From assembly GCF_029227915.1 (NCBI RefSeq), contig NC_079881.1, positions 2,790,001 to 2,854,000 of the forward strand: DNA of 64,000 bases, read 5' to 3'. Under the pieces are notes generated by a model, which made no database searches, was not told the DNA's origin, and saw nothing but the letters and a program-made list of their open reading frames with translations. The position numbers were made by a program, and so were the translations under genes. This document shows positions 6,721 through 19,702 of the stretch, one piece after another; within the stretch, counting starts at the first letter, position 1, and each line of letters starts with the position of its first letter. This DNA comes from Hydractinia symbiolongicarpus. Lineage: Eukaryota > Cnidaria > Hydrozoa > Anthoathecata > Hydractiniidae.

Positions 6721-6890
6721 GATATCGTTGATTTAATGGATCATGATCCATAAATTAACGTAAAGTGGTAAAGTGCACATGGATTTTATCGACTCTTCTA
6801 TCGTTGATTTAACGGGGATGATCCGTAATTTATCGTGGGATAGGAAACTGCTAAGGGGGTCTGTCCTAACATTGGGGTTTTCCTATCTCT
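6721..6890. other. Probable subterminal region and right end of the Maverick/Polinton element
   Basis: This non-coding region holds a perfect 14-bp palindrome TGGATCATGATCCA (6737-6750), a perfect 14-bp direct repeat TATCGTTGATTTAA (6723-6736 and 6799-6812) within a longer diverged direct repeat, and a perfect 9-bp inverted repeat GATAGGAAA (6839-6847) and TTTCCTATC (6879-6887). The satellite starts directly after. Clustered short repeats at a boundary ending in CT fit a subterminal region, but the matching left end is not in the window. Confidence 0.45.
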
Positions 6891-7636
6891 AAAGCGATAT
6901 AACTTAGTAATATCGAAAAAATGTCACTACATACATGTTGGTACGAATATGTGACGCAACCGTTGAATCCCAAACGGATTGATACCGCCAAGAAGTCAAT
7001 GAGATGTAGTTTTTGAGAATGTCTCTATTTCTTCAGTGCGTGCTAACGGACAGGTTTGGTCCCACAGTAAAAAAAGACTTATTTATCTAAATTTTTTAAA
7101 AAAGCGCTACCACACAGCATAGTGTACTTGCTGAAATCCAGCAATCATGTCAATTTAAGAAGAATGTTATTCCTTGGAGTCCAGTTGGCTCATTTATCAC
7201 ATTTATCAGGTCACAGACCAAAGTTAGTTCAATTAAGTCCCACAGTCAATCGTTTCATTGCTAAAAGCGATATAACTTAGTAATATCGGAAATATGTCAC
7301 TAAATACATGTTGGTACGAATATGTGACGCAGCCGTTGTATCTCAAACGGATTGATACCGCCACGAAGTCAATGAGGTGTAGTTTTTGAGAATATCTCTA
7401 TTTCTTCAGTGCGTGCTAACGGCCATGATTGGTCCCACAGTAAAAAAGGACTTATTTATCTAAATGTTTAAAAAAAGCGCTACCACAGAGCATAGTGCAT
7501 TCGCTGAGTCCAAGCAATCATGTCGAATTAAGAAGAATGTTATTTCTTGTAGTCAAACTGGCTCATTTATCGCATTTATAAGGTCACAGTCCAGAATCAG
7601 TTCAATTAAGTCCCACAGTAAATCACTTTACTGTTA

Positions 7637-7928
7637 AAAGCGGTACAACTTAGTAATATTGGAAAAAATCACTAAATACATGTTGGTACGAATATGTGAC
7701 GCAACCATTGTAACTCAAACGGATTGATACCGCCACGAAGTCTCAATTTATCTCAATTTTTAAATGAAGCGTTTCCACAGCGCCCAGTGTAATCGCTGAG
7801 TTCCAACAATCATGTCAGAGTAAGAAAAATGTTATTTATTGGAGTCCAGCTGGCTCACTTATCACATTTATAACGTTACAGGCCAAAGGTAGTGGAATTA
7901 AGTCCCACAGTCAATCATTTCATTGTTA
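7637..7928 (+). repeat. Truncated satellite monomer (292 bp)
   Basis: This monomer is 81 bp short. The sequence passes from GATACCGCCACGAAGT straight to TTATCTCAATTTTTAAATG, so the segment with the CTCTATTTCTTCAG motif and the first GTCCCACAGT decamer is missing. It marks an internal deletion in the first part of the array. Confidence 0.85.
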
Positions 7929-9047
7929 AAAGCGACATAACTTAGTAATATCGGAAAAATGTCACTAAATACATGCTGGTACGAATATGGGACGCAACCG
8001 TTGTATCTCAAACGGATTGATACCGCCAAGAAGTCAATGAAATGTAGTTTTTGAGAATGTCTCTATTTCTTCAGTGCGTGCTAACGGACAGGTTTGGTCC
8101 CACAGTAAAAAAAGACTTATTTATCTAAATTTTTTAAAAAAGCGCTACCACACAGCATAGTGTACTTGCTGAAATCCAGCAATCATGTCAATTTAAGAAG
8201 AATGTTATTCCTTGGAGTCCAGTTGGCTCATTTATCACATTTATCAGGTCACAGACCAAAGTTAGTTCAATTAAGTCCCACAGTCAATCGTTTCATTGCT
8301 AAAAGCGATATAACTTAGTAATATCGGAAATATGTCACTAAATACATGTTGGTACGAATATGTGACGCAGCCGTTGTATCTCAAACGGATTGATACCGCC
8401 AAGAAGTCAATGAGATGTAGTTTTTGAGAATGTCTCTATTTCTTCAGTGCGTCCTAACGGCCAGGAATGGTTCCACAGTAAAAAAAGACTTATTTATCTC
8501 AGTTTTTGAAAAAAGCGCTACCACAGAGCATAGTGTACTCGCTGAATTCCAGCAATCATGTCAAAGTAAGAAGAATGTTATTTCTTGCAGTCCAGTTGGC
8601 TCACTTATCACATTTATAAGGTCACAGGCCAAAGTTAGTTCAATTAGGTCCCACAGTCAATCATTTCATTGTTAAAAGCGATATAACTGAGTAATACCGG
8701 AAAAATGTCAGTAAATACATGTTGGTACGAATATGTGACGCAGCCGTTGTACCTCAAACGGATTGATACCATTAGAACGTCATTGAAATGTAGTTTTTGA
8801 AACTGTCTCTATTTCTTCAGCGCGCGATAACGGCCAGAATTGGTCCCACAGTAAAAAAAGACTTATTTATCTCAATTTTTAAATGAAGCGTTTCCACAGA
8901 GCCCAGTGTAATCGCTGAGTTTCAACAACCATGTCAAAGTAAGAAGAATGTTATTTCTTGCAGTCCAGTTGGCTGACTTATCACATTTATAAGGTCACAG
9001 GCCAAAGTTAGTTCAATTAGGTCCCACAGTCAATCATTTCATTGTTA

Positions 9048-9631
9048 AAAGCGATATAACTGAGTAATACCGGAAAAATGTCAGTAAATACATGTTGGTA
9101 CGAATATGTGACGCAGCCGTTGTACCTCAAACGGATTGATACCGCCACGAAGTCAATGAGATTTAGTTTTTGAGAATGTCTCTATTTCTTCAGTGCGTGC
9201 TAACGGACAGGATTGGTCCCACAGTAAAAAAGGACTTATTTATCTAAATTTTTAAAAAAAGCGCTACCACAGAGCATAGTGTACTTACTGAAATCCAGCA
9301 ATCATGTCAATTTAAGAAGAATGTTATTCCTTGGAGTCCAGTTAGCTCGTTTATCACATTTATCAGGTTTTTAAATGTTTTTGAAACTGTCTCTATTTCT
9401 TCAGCGCGCGATAACGGCCAGAATTGGTCCCACAGTAAAAAAAGACTTATTTATCTCAATTTTTAAATGAAGCGTTTCCACAGGGCCCAGTGTAATCGCT
9501 GAGTTTCAACAATCATGTCAAAGTAAGAAGAATGTTATTTCTTGCAGTCCAGTTGGCTCACTTATCACATTTATAAGGTCACAGGCCAAAGTTAGTTCAA
9601 TTAGGTCCCACAGTCAATCATTTCATTGTTA
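9048..9631 (+). repeat. Hybrid satellite unit (584 bp) with out-of-register junction
   Basis: One monomer runs normally to TTATCACATTTATCAGG at about 9367 and then jumps at about 9368-9378 into the middle of another monomer (TTTTTGAAACTGTCTC). The result is 373 plus 211 bp. This is the signature of an out-of-register exchange or deletion between monomers. Confidence 0.85.
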
Positions 9632-12600
9632 AAAGCGATATAACTGAGTAATACCGGAAAAATGTCAGTAAATACATGTTGGTACGAATATTTGACGCAA
9701 CCGTTGTAACTCAAACGTACTGATACCGTTAGAACGTCATTGAAATGTAGTTTTTGAAACTGTCTCTATTTCTTCAGCGCGCGATAACGGCCAGAATTGG
9801 TCCCACAGTAAAAAATGACTTATTTATCTCCATTTTTAAATGAAGCGTTTCCACAGCGCCCAGTGTAATCGCTGAGTTTCAACAATCATGTCAAAGTAAG
9901 AAGAATGTTATTTCTTGCAGTCCAGTTGGCTCACTTATCACATTTATAAGGTCACAGGCCAAAGTTAGTTCAATTAGGTCCCACAGTCAATCATTTCATT
10001 GTTAAAAGCGATATAACTGAGTAATACCGGAAAAATGTCAGTAAATACATGTTGGTACGAATATGTGACGCAGCCGTTGTACCTCAAACGGATTGATACC
10101 GCCACAAAGTCAATGAGGTTTAGTTTTTGAGAATGTCTCTATTTCTTCAGTGCGTGCTAACGGACAGGATTGGTCCCACAGTAAAAAAGGACTTATTTAT
10201 CTAAATTTTTAAAAAAAGCGCTACCACAGAGCATAGTGTACTTACTGAAATCCAGCAATCATGTCAATTTAAGAAGAATGTTATTCCTTGGAGTCCAGTT
10301 AGCTCGTTTATCACATTTATCAGGTCACAGACCAAAGTTAGTTCAATTAAGTCCCACAGTCAATCGTTTCATTGTTAAAAGCGATATATTTTAGTAATAT
10401 TGGAAAAAAATTACTGAATACATGTTGGTACGAATATTTGACGCAACCGTTGTAACTCAAACGTACTGATACCGTTAGAACGTCATTGAAATGTAGTTTT
10501 TGAAACTGTCTCTATTTCTTCAGCGCGCGATAACGGCCAGAATTGGTCCCACAGTAAAAAATGACTTATTTATCTCCATTTTTAAATGAAGCGTTTCCAC
10601 AGCGCCCAGTGTAATCGCTGAGTTTCAACAATCATGTCAAAGTAAGAAGAATGTTATTTCTTGCAGTCCAGTTGGCTCACTTATCACATTTATAAGGTCA
10701 CAGGCCAAAGTTAGTTCAATTAGGTCCCACAGTCAATCATTTCATTGTTAAAAGCGATATAACTGAGTAATACCGGAAAAATGTCAGTAAATACATGTTG
10801 GTACGAATATGTGACGCAGCCGTTGTACCTCAAACGGATTGATACCGCCACGAAGTCAATGAGATTTAGTTTTTGAGAATGTCTCTATTTCTTCAGTGCG
10901 TGCTAACGGACAGAATTGGTCCCACAGTAAAAAAAGACTTATTTATCTAAATTTTTAAAAAAGCGCTACCACAGAGCATAGTGTACTTACTGAAATCCAG
11001 CAATCATGTCAATTTAAGAAAAATGTTATTTCTTGCAGATCAGTTGGCTCACTTATCACATTTATAAGGTCACAGGCCAAAGTTAGTTCAATTAGGTCCC
11101 ACAGTCAATCATTTCATTGTTAAAAGCGATATAACTGAGTAATACCGGAAAAATGTCAGTAAATACATGTTGGTACGAATATGTGACGCAGCCGTTGTAC
11201 CTCAAACGGATTGATACCGCCACAAAGTCAATGAGGTTTAGTTTTTGAGAATGTCTCTATTTCTTTAGTGCGTGCTAACGGACAGGATTGGTCCCACAGT
11301 AAAAAAGGACTTATTTATCTAAATTTTTAAAAAAAGCGCTACCACAGAGCATAGTGTACTTACTGAAATCCAGCAATCATGTCAATTTAAGAAGAATGTT
11401 ATTCCTTGGAGTCCAGTTAGCTCGTTTATCACATTTATCAGGTCACAGACCAAAGTTAGTTCAATTAAGTCCCACAGTCAATCGTTTCATTGTTAAAAGC
11501 GATATATTTTAGTAATATCTCAAATATGTCACTAAATACATGTTGGTACGAATATGTGACGCAGCCGTTGTATCTCAAACGGATTAATGCAGCCACGAAG
11601 TCAATGAGGTGTAGTTTTTGAGAATATCTCTATTTCTTCAGTGCGTGCTAACGGCCATGATTGGTCCCACAGTAAAAAAGGACTTATTTATCTAAATATT
11701 TAAAAAAAAGCGCTACCACAGAGCATAGTGCACTCGCTGAATCCAAGCAATCATGTCGAATAAAGAAGAATGTTATTTCTTGTAGTCAAACTGGCACATT
11801 TATCACATTTATAAGGTCAAACTCCAAAATCAGTTCAATTAAGTGCCACAGTCAAACGTTTCACTGTTAAAAGCGATGCAACCTAGTAATATCCGAATAC
11901 TATAGCTAAATAGATGTGGGGACGAATATGTGACGCAGCCGTTGTAACTCAAAGTGACTGATACCGCTAGAACGTCATTGAAATGTAGTTTTTGAAACTG
12001 TCTCTATTTCTTCAGCGCGCAATAATGGCTAGGATTGGTCCCACAGTAAAAAATGACTTATTTATCTAAATTTTTAAATGAAACGCTACCACAGCGCCCA
12101 GTGTAATTGCTGAGTTCCGGCAATCATTTCAAATTAAGAAGAATGTTACTTCTTGGAGTCCAATTCTCTCATTTATCGCATTTATCAGGTCACAGTCCAA
12201 AGTTAGTTTAATTAAGTCCCACCGTCAATCGTTTCACTGTTAAAAGCGATGCAACCTAGTAATATCAGAAAAATATCGCTAAATACATGTTGGTACGAAT
12301 ATGTGACCCAACCGTTGTATCTCAAACGGATTGATACTGCCACGAAGTCAGTGAGATTTAGTTTTTGAGAATGCCTCTATTTCTTCAGTGCGTGCTAACG
12401 GCCAGGATTGGTCCTACAGTAAAAAAAGACTTATTGATCTAAATTTTAAAAAAAGCGCTACAACAGAGCATAGGTTACTCGCTGAATTCCAGCAATCATC
12501 TCGAATTAAGAAGAATGTGATTCCTTGGAGTCCAATTGGCTCATTTATCAAATTTATAAGGCCACAGTCCAGAATCAATTCAGTTAAGTCCCACAGTCAA

Positions 12601-15600
12601 TCGTTTCATTGATTAAAGCGATGCAACATGGTAATAGCGGAAAAATATCGCTAAATACATGTTGGTACGAATATGTGACGCAACGGTTGTAACTCAAACG
12701 GACTGATACCGCTAGAAAGTCATTGAAATGTAGTTTTTGAAACTGTCTCCATTTCTTCAGCGCGCGATAACGGCTAGGATTGGTCCCACAGTAAAAAATG
12801 ACTTATTTATCTAAATTTTTAAATGAAGCGTTTCCACAGCGCCCAGTGTAATCGCTAATTTCCAACAATCAAGTCAAAGTAAGAAGAATGTTAGTTCTTG
12901 GAGTCCAGTTGGCTAACTTATCACATTTATAAGGTCACAGGCCAAAGTTAGTTCAATTAAGTCCCACAGTCAATCATTTCATTGTTAAAAGCGATATAAC
13001 TTAGTAATATCGGAAAAATGTCACTAAATACATGTTGGTACGAATATATGACGCAACCGTTGTAACTCGAACGGACTGATAGCGCTAGAAAGTCATTGAA
13101 ATGTAGGTTTTGAGAATATCTCTATTTCTTCAGTGCGTGCTAACGGCCATGATTGGTCCCACAGTAAAAAAGAACTTATTTATCTAAATATTTAAAAAAA
13201 ACGCTACCACGGAGCATAGTGCACTCGCTGAATCCAAGCAATCATGTCGAATTAAGAAGAATGTTATTTCTTGTATTCAAACTGGCACATTTATCGAATT
13301 TATAAGGCCACAGTCCAGAATCAATTCAGTTAAGTCCCACAGTCAATCGTTTGATTGTTAAAAGCGATGCAACATGGTAATATCGGAAAAATATCGCTAA
13401 ATACATGTTGGTACGAATATGTGACGCAACGGTTGTAACTCAAACGGACTGATACCGCTAGAAGGTCATTGAAATGTAGTTCTTGAAACTGTCTCTATTT
13501 CTTCAGTGCGCGATAACGGCCATGATTGGTCCCACAGTAAAAAAGAACTTATTTATCTAAATATTTAAAAAAAAGCGCTACCACAGAGCATAGTGCACTC
13601 GCTGAATCCAAGCAATCATGTCGAAATAAGAAGAATGTTATTTCTTGTATTCAAACTGGCACATTTATCACATTTATAAGGTCAAACTCCAAAATCAGTT
13701 TAATTAAGTCCCACAGTCAAACGTTTCACTGTTAAAAGCGACGCAACATAGTAATATCCGAATACTATCGCTAAATACATGTGTGGACGAATATGTGACC
13801 CAACCGTTGTATCTCAAACGGATTGATACTGCCACGAAGACAGTGAGATGTAGTTTTTGAGAATGCCTCTATTTCTTCAGTGCGTGCTAACGGCCATGAT
13901 TGGTACCACAGTAAAAAAGGACTTATTTATCTAAATATTTAAATGATGCGCTTCCAAAGCGCCCAGTGTAATCGCTGAGTCTCAACGATCATGTCAAAGT
14001 AAGAAGAATGTTATTTCTTGCATTCCAGTTGGCTCACATATCACATTTATAAGGTCACAGGCCAAAGTTAGTTCAATTAAGTCCCACAGTCAATCATTTC
14101 ATTGTTAAAAGCGATATAACTGAGTAATACCGGAAAAGTGTCAGTAAATTTATGTTGGTACGAATATGTGACGCAGCCGTTGTATCTCAAACGGATTGAT
14201 ATCGCCACGAAGTCAATGAGATTTAGTTTTTGAGAAAGTCTCTATTTCTTCAGTGCGTGCTAACGGACAGGATTGGTCCCACAGTAAAAAAAGACTTATT
14301 TATCTTACTTTTTAAAAAAAGCGCTACCACAGACCATAGTGTACTTGCTGAAATCCAGCAATCATGTCAATTTAAGAAGAATGTTATTCCTTGGAGTCCA
14401 GTTGGCTCGTTTATCACATTTATCAGGTCACAGACCAAAGTTAGTTCAATTAAGTCCCACAGTCAATCGTTTCATTGTTAAAAGCGAATCAACTTAGTAA
14501 TATCGCAAATATGTCACTAAATACATGTTGGTACGAATATGTGACGCAGCGGTTGTATCTCAAACGGATTGATACCGCCACGAAGTCGATGAGGTGTAGT
14601 TTTTGAGAATGTCTCTATTTCTTCAGTGCGTGCTAACGGCCATGATTGGTCCCACAGTGAAAAAGGACTTATTTATCTAAATATTTAAAGAAAGCGCTAC
14701 CACAGAGCATAGTGCACTCACTGAATCCAAGCAATCATGTCGAATTAAGAAGAATGTTATTTCTTGTATTAAAACTGGCACATTTATCACATTTATAAGG
14801 TCAAACTCCAAAATCAGTTCAATTAAGTCCCACAGTCAAACGTTTCACTGTTAAAAGCGATGCAACCTAGTAATATCCGAATACTATCGCTAAATACATG
14901 TGGGGACGAATATGTGACGCAGCCGTTGTAACTCAAAGTGACTGATACCGCTAGAACGTCATTGAAATGTAGTTTTTGAAACTGTCTCTATTTCTTCAGC
15001 GCGCAATAACGGCTACGATTGTTCCCACAGTAAAAAATGACTTATTTATCTAAATTTTTAAATGAAGCGTTTCCACAGCGCCCAGTGTAATCGCTAATTT
15101 CCAACAATCAAGTCAAAGTAAGAAGAATGTTAGTTCTTGGAGTCCAGTTGGCTAACTTATCACATTTATAAGGTCACAGGCCAAAGTTAGTTCAATTAAG
15201 TCCCACAGTCAATCACTTCATTGTTAAAAGCGATATAACTTAGTAATATCGGAAAAATGTCACTAAATACATGTTGGTACGAATATATGACGCAACCGCT
15301 GTAACTCGAACGGACTGATAGCGCTAGAAAGTCATTGAAATGTAGTTTTTGAGAATATCTCTATTTCTACAGTGCGTGCTAACGGCAATGATTGGTCCCA
15401 CAGTAAAAAAGAACTTATTTATCTAAATATTTAAAAAAAAGCGCTACCACAGAGCATAGTGCACTCGCTGAATCCAAGCAATCATGTCGAATTAAGAAGA
15501 ATGTTATTTCTTGTATTCAAACTGGCACATTTATCGAATTTATAAGGCCACAGTCCAGAATCAATTCAGTTAAGTCCCACAGTCAATCGTTTCATTGTTA

Positions 15601-16719
15601 AAAGCGATGCAACCTAGTAATATTCCAATACTATCGCTAAATACATGTAGGGACGAATATGTGACGCAACCGTTGTAACTCAAAGTGACTGATACCCTTA
15701 GAACGTCATTGAAATGTAGTTTTTGAAACTGTCTCTAGTTCTTCAGCGCGCGATAACGGCTAGGATTGGTCCCACAGTGAAAAAGGACTTTTTTATCTAA
15801 ATATTTAAAAAAAGCGCTACCACAGAGCATAGTGCACTCGCTGAATCCAAGCAATCATGTCGAATTAAGAAGAATGTTATTTCTTGTAGTCAAACTGGCA
15901 CATTAATCATATTTATAAGGTCAAAGTCCAAAATCAGTACAATTAAGTCCCACAGTCAAACGTTTCACTGTTAAAAGCGATACAACTTAGTAATATTGGA
16001 AAAAAATTACTGAATACATGTTGGTACGAATATTTGACGCAACCGTTGTAACTCAAACGTACTGATAAAGTTAGAACGTCATTGAAATGTAGTTTTTGAA
16101 ACTGTCTCTATTTCTTCAGCGGGCGATAACGGCTAGGATTGGTCCCACAGTAAAAAATGACTTATTTATCTCAATTTTTAAATGAAGCGCTTCCACAGCG
16201 CCCAGTGTAATCGCTGAGTTTCAACAATTATGTCAAAGTAAGAAGAATGTTATTTCTTGGAGTCCAGTTGGCTCACTAATCACATTTATAAGGTCACAGG
16301 CCAAAGTTAGTTCAATTAAGTCCCACAGTCAATCATTTCATTGTTAAAAGCGATATAACTTAGTAATATCGGAAAAATGTCACTAAATACATGTTGGTAC
16401 GAATATGTGACGCAACCGTTGTAACTCAAACGGACTGATACTGCTAGAAAGTCATTGGAATGTAGTTTTTGAAACTGTCTCTATTTCTTCAGCGCGCGAT
16501 AACGGCTAGGATTGGTCCCACAGTAAAAAATGACTTCTTTATCTAAATTTTTAAATGAAGCGCTTCCACAGCGCCCAGTGTAATCGCTGATTTCCAACAA
16601 TCAAGTCAAAGTAAGAAGAATGTTAGTTCTTGGAGTTCAGTTGGCTAACTTATCACATTTATAAGGTCACAGGCCAAAGTTAGTTCAATTAAGTCCCACA
16701 GTCAATCATTTCATTGTTA

Positions 16720-19702
16720 AAAGCGATATAACTTAGTAATATCGGAAAAATGTCACTAAATACATGTTGGTACGAATATATGACGCAACCGTTGTAACTC
16801 GAACGGACAGATACCGCTAGGAAGTCATTGAAATGTAGTTTTTGAGAATATCTCTATTTCTTCAGTGCGTGCTAACGGCCATGATTGGTCCCACAGTAAA
16901 AAAGAACTTATTTATCTAAATATTTAAAAAAGCGCTACAACAGAGCATAGTGTACTTGCTGAATTCCAGCAATCATCTCGAATTAAGAAGAATGTTATTT
17001 CTTGTATTCAAACTGGCACATTTATCACATTTATAAGGTCAAACTCCAAAATCAGTTCAATTAAGTCCCACAGTCAAACGTTTCACTGTTAAAAGCGATG
17101 CAACATAGTAATATGCGAATAGTATCGCTAAATACATGTGGGGACGAATATGTGACCCAACCGTTGTATCTCAAACGGATTGATACTGCCACGAAGACAG
17201 TGAGATTTAGTTTTTGAGAATGCCTCTATTTCTTCAGTGCGTGCTAACGACCAGGATTGGTCCTACAGTAAAAAATGACTTATTGATCTAAATTTTTAAA
17301 AAAAGCGCTACAACAGAGCATAGTGTACTCGCTGAATTCCAGCAATCATCTCGAATTAAGAAGAATGTGATTCCTTGGAGTCCAATTGGCTCATTTATCA
17401 CATTTATCAGGTCACAGTCCAAAGTTAGTTTAATTAAGTCCCACCGTCAATCGTTTCACTGTTAAAAGCGATGCAACCTAGTAATATCAGAAAAATATCG
17501 CTAAATACATGTTGGTACGAATATGTGACCCAACCGTTGTATCTCAAACGGATTGATACTGCCACGAAGTCAGTGAGATTTAGTTTTTGAGAATGCCTCT
17601 ATTTCTTCAGTGCGTGCTAACGGCCAGGATTGGTCCTACAGTAAAAAAAGACTTATTGATCTAAATTTTTAAAAAAAGCGCTACAACAGAGCATAGTGTA
17701 CTCGCTGAATTCCAGCAATCATCTCGAATTAAGAAGAATGTGATTCCTTGGAGTCCAATTGGCTTATTTATCGATTTTATAAGGTCACAGTCCTGAATCA
17801 ATTCAGTTAAGTCCCACAGTTAATCGTTTCATTGTTGAAAGCGATGCAACATGGTAATAGCGGAAAAATATTGCTAAATACATGTTGGTACGAATATGTG
17901 ACGCAACGGTTGTAACTCAAACGGACTGATACCGCTAGAAAGTCATTGAAATGTAGTTCTTGAAACTGTCTCTATTTCTTCAGCGCGCGATAACGGATTG
18001 GATTGGTCCCACAGTAAAAAAAGACTTATTTATCTAAATTTTTAAAGAAAGCGCCACCACAGAGCATAGTGTACTTACTGAAATCCAGCAATCATGTCAA
18101 TTTAAGAAGAATGTTATTCCTTGGAGTCCAGTTGGCTCGTTTATCACATTTATCAGGTCACAGACCAAAGTTAGTTCAATTAAGTCCCACAGTCAATCGT
18201 TTCATTGTTAAAAGCGATATAACTTAGTAATATCGCAAATATGTCACTAAATACATGTTGGTACGAATATGTGACGCAGCCGTTGTATCTCAAACGGATT
18301 GATACCGCCACGAAGTCAATGAGGTGTAGTTTTTGAGAATATCTCTATTTCTTCAGTGCGTGCTAACGGCCATGATTGGTCCCACAGAAAAAAAGGACTT
18401 ATTTATCTAAATATTTAAAAAAAGCGCTACCACAGAGCATAGTGCACTCGCTGAATCCAAGCAATCATGTCGAATTAAGAAGAATGTTATTTCTTGTAGT
18501 CAAACTGGCACATTTATCACATTTATAAGGTCAAAGTCCAAAATCAGTACAATTAAGTCCCACAGTCAAACGTTTCACTGTTAAAAGCGATACAACTTAG
18601 TAATATTGGAAAAAAATTACTGAATACATGTTGGTACGAATATTTGACGCAACCGTTGTAACTCAAACGGATTGATACTGCCACGAAGTCAGTGAGATTT
18701 TGTTTTTGAGAATGCCTCTATTTCTTCAGTGCGTGCTAACGGCCAGGATTGGTCCTACAGTAAAAAAAGACTTATTGATCTACATTTTTAAAAAAAGCGC
18801 TACAACAGAGCATAGAGTACTCGATGAATTCCAGCAATCATCTCGAATTAAGAAGAATGTGATTCCTTGGAGTCCAATTGGCTCATTTATCGAATTTATA
18901 AGGTCACAGTCCAGAATCAATTCAGTTAAGTCCCACAGTCAATCGTTTCATTGTTAAAAGCGATATAACTTAGTAATATCGAAAATATGTCACTAAATAC
19001 ATGTTGGTACGAATATGTGACGCAGCTGTTGTATCTCAAACGGATTGATACCGCCACGAAGTCAATGAGGTGTAGTTTTTGAGAATATCTCTATTTCTTC
19101 AGTGCGTGCTAACGGCCATGATTGGTCCCACAGAAAAAAAGGACTTATTTATCTAAATATTTAAAAAAAGCGCTACCACAGAGCATAGTGCACTCGCTGA
19201 ATCCAAGCAATCATGTCGAATTAAGAAGAATGTTATTTCTTGTAGTCAAACTGGCACATTTATCACATTTATAAGGTCAAAGTCCAAAATCAGTACAATT
19301 AAGTCCCACAGTCAAACGTTTCACTGTTAAAAGCGATACAACTTAGTAATATTGGAAAAAAAATACTGAATACATGTTGGTACGAATATTTGACGCAACC
19401 GTTGTAACTCAAACGTACTGATAAAGTTAGAACGTCATTGAAATGTAGTTTTTGAAACTGTCTCTATTTCTTCAGCGGGCGATAACGGCTAGGATTGGTC
19501 CCACAGTAAAAAATGACTTATTTATCTCAATTTTTAAATGAAGCGCTTCCACAGGGCCAAGTGTAATCGCTGATTTCCAACAATCATGTCAAAGTAAGAA
19601 GAATGTTATTTCTTCCATTCCAGTTGGCTCACTTATCACATTTATAAGGTTACAGGCCAAAGTTAGTTCAATTAAGTCCCACAGTCAATCATTTCATTGT
19701 TA
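16720..19702 (+). repeat. 8-monomer higher-order repeat, copy 1 (2983 bp)
   Basis: This unit of eight monomers is repeated almost identically at 19703-22685. Shared private variants include GAACGGACAGATACCG (16801 and 19784), ATATGCGAATAGTATCGC, and a satellite stretch at 18700-18957 that recurs without change at 21683-21940. The offset is 2983 bp throughout. Confidence 0.9.

Larger units (their letters stand above)
1..6890. mobile_element. Maverick/Polinton-type DNA element, one end only
   Basis: The pairing of a retrovirus-like DDE integrase (1-754) with a protein-primed family B DNA polymerase (2352-6596) is the hallmark of Maverick/Polinton elements and the related adintoviruses. The segment also carries two SAP-containing small genes and a 46-bp minisatellite. 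The left side is cut by the window edge inside the integrase, so the packaging ATPase, protease and capsid genes usual in complete elements cannot be checked. The right limit is set where the 373-bp satellite starts at about 6891. The last bases before it end in CT preceded by a short inverted repeat, which fits the AG...CT ends of Polintons, but without the other terminal repeat this is inference. The genes in the window are open and look intact. Confidence 0.88.

Noticed and set aside
6553-6753. Frame overlapping the polymerase end and the G-rich tract
   Set aside because: It is open only because of G-rich composition; the product would be a Gly/Trp-rich run.
7059-7432. Satellite monomer as an ancestral dimer of about 187 bp
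   Set aside because: Two GTCCCACAGT decamers lie 178 and 195 bp apart around the monomer, but the rest of the two halves does not align convincingly by eye. A computed self-alignment of the consensus would decide.
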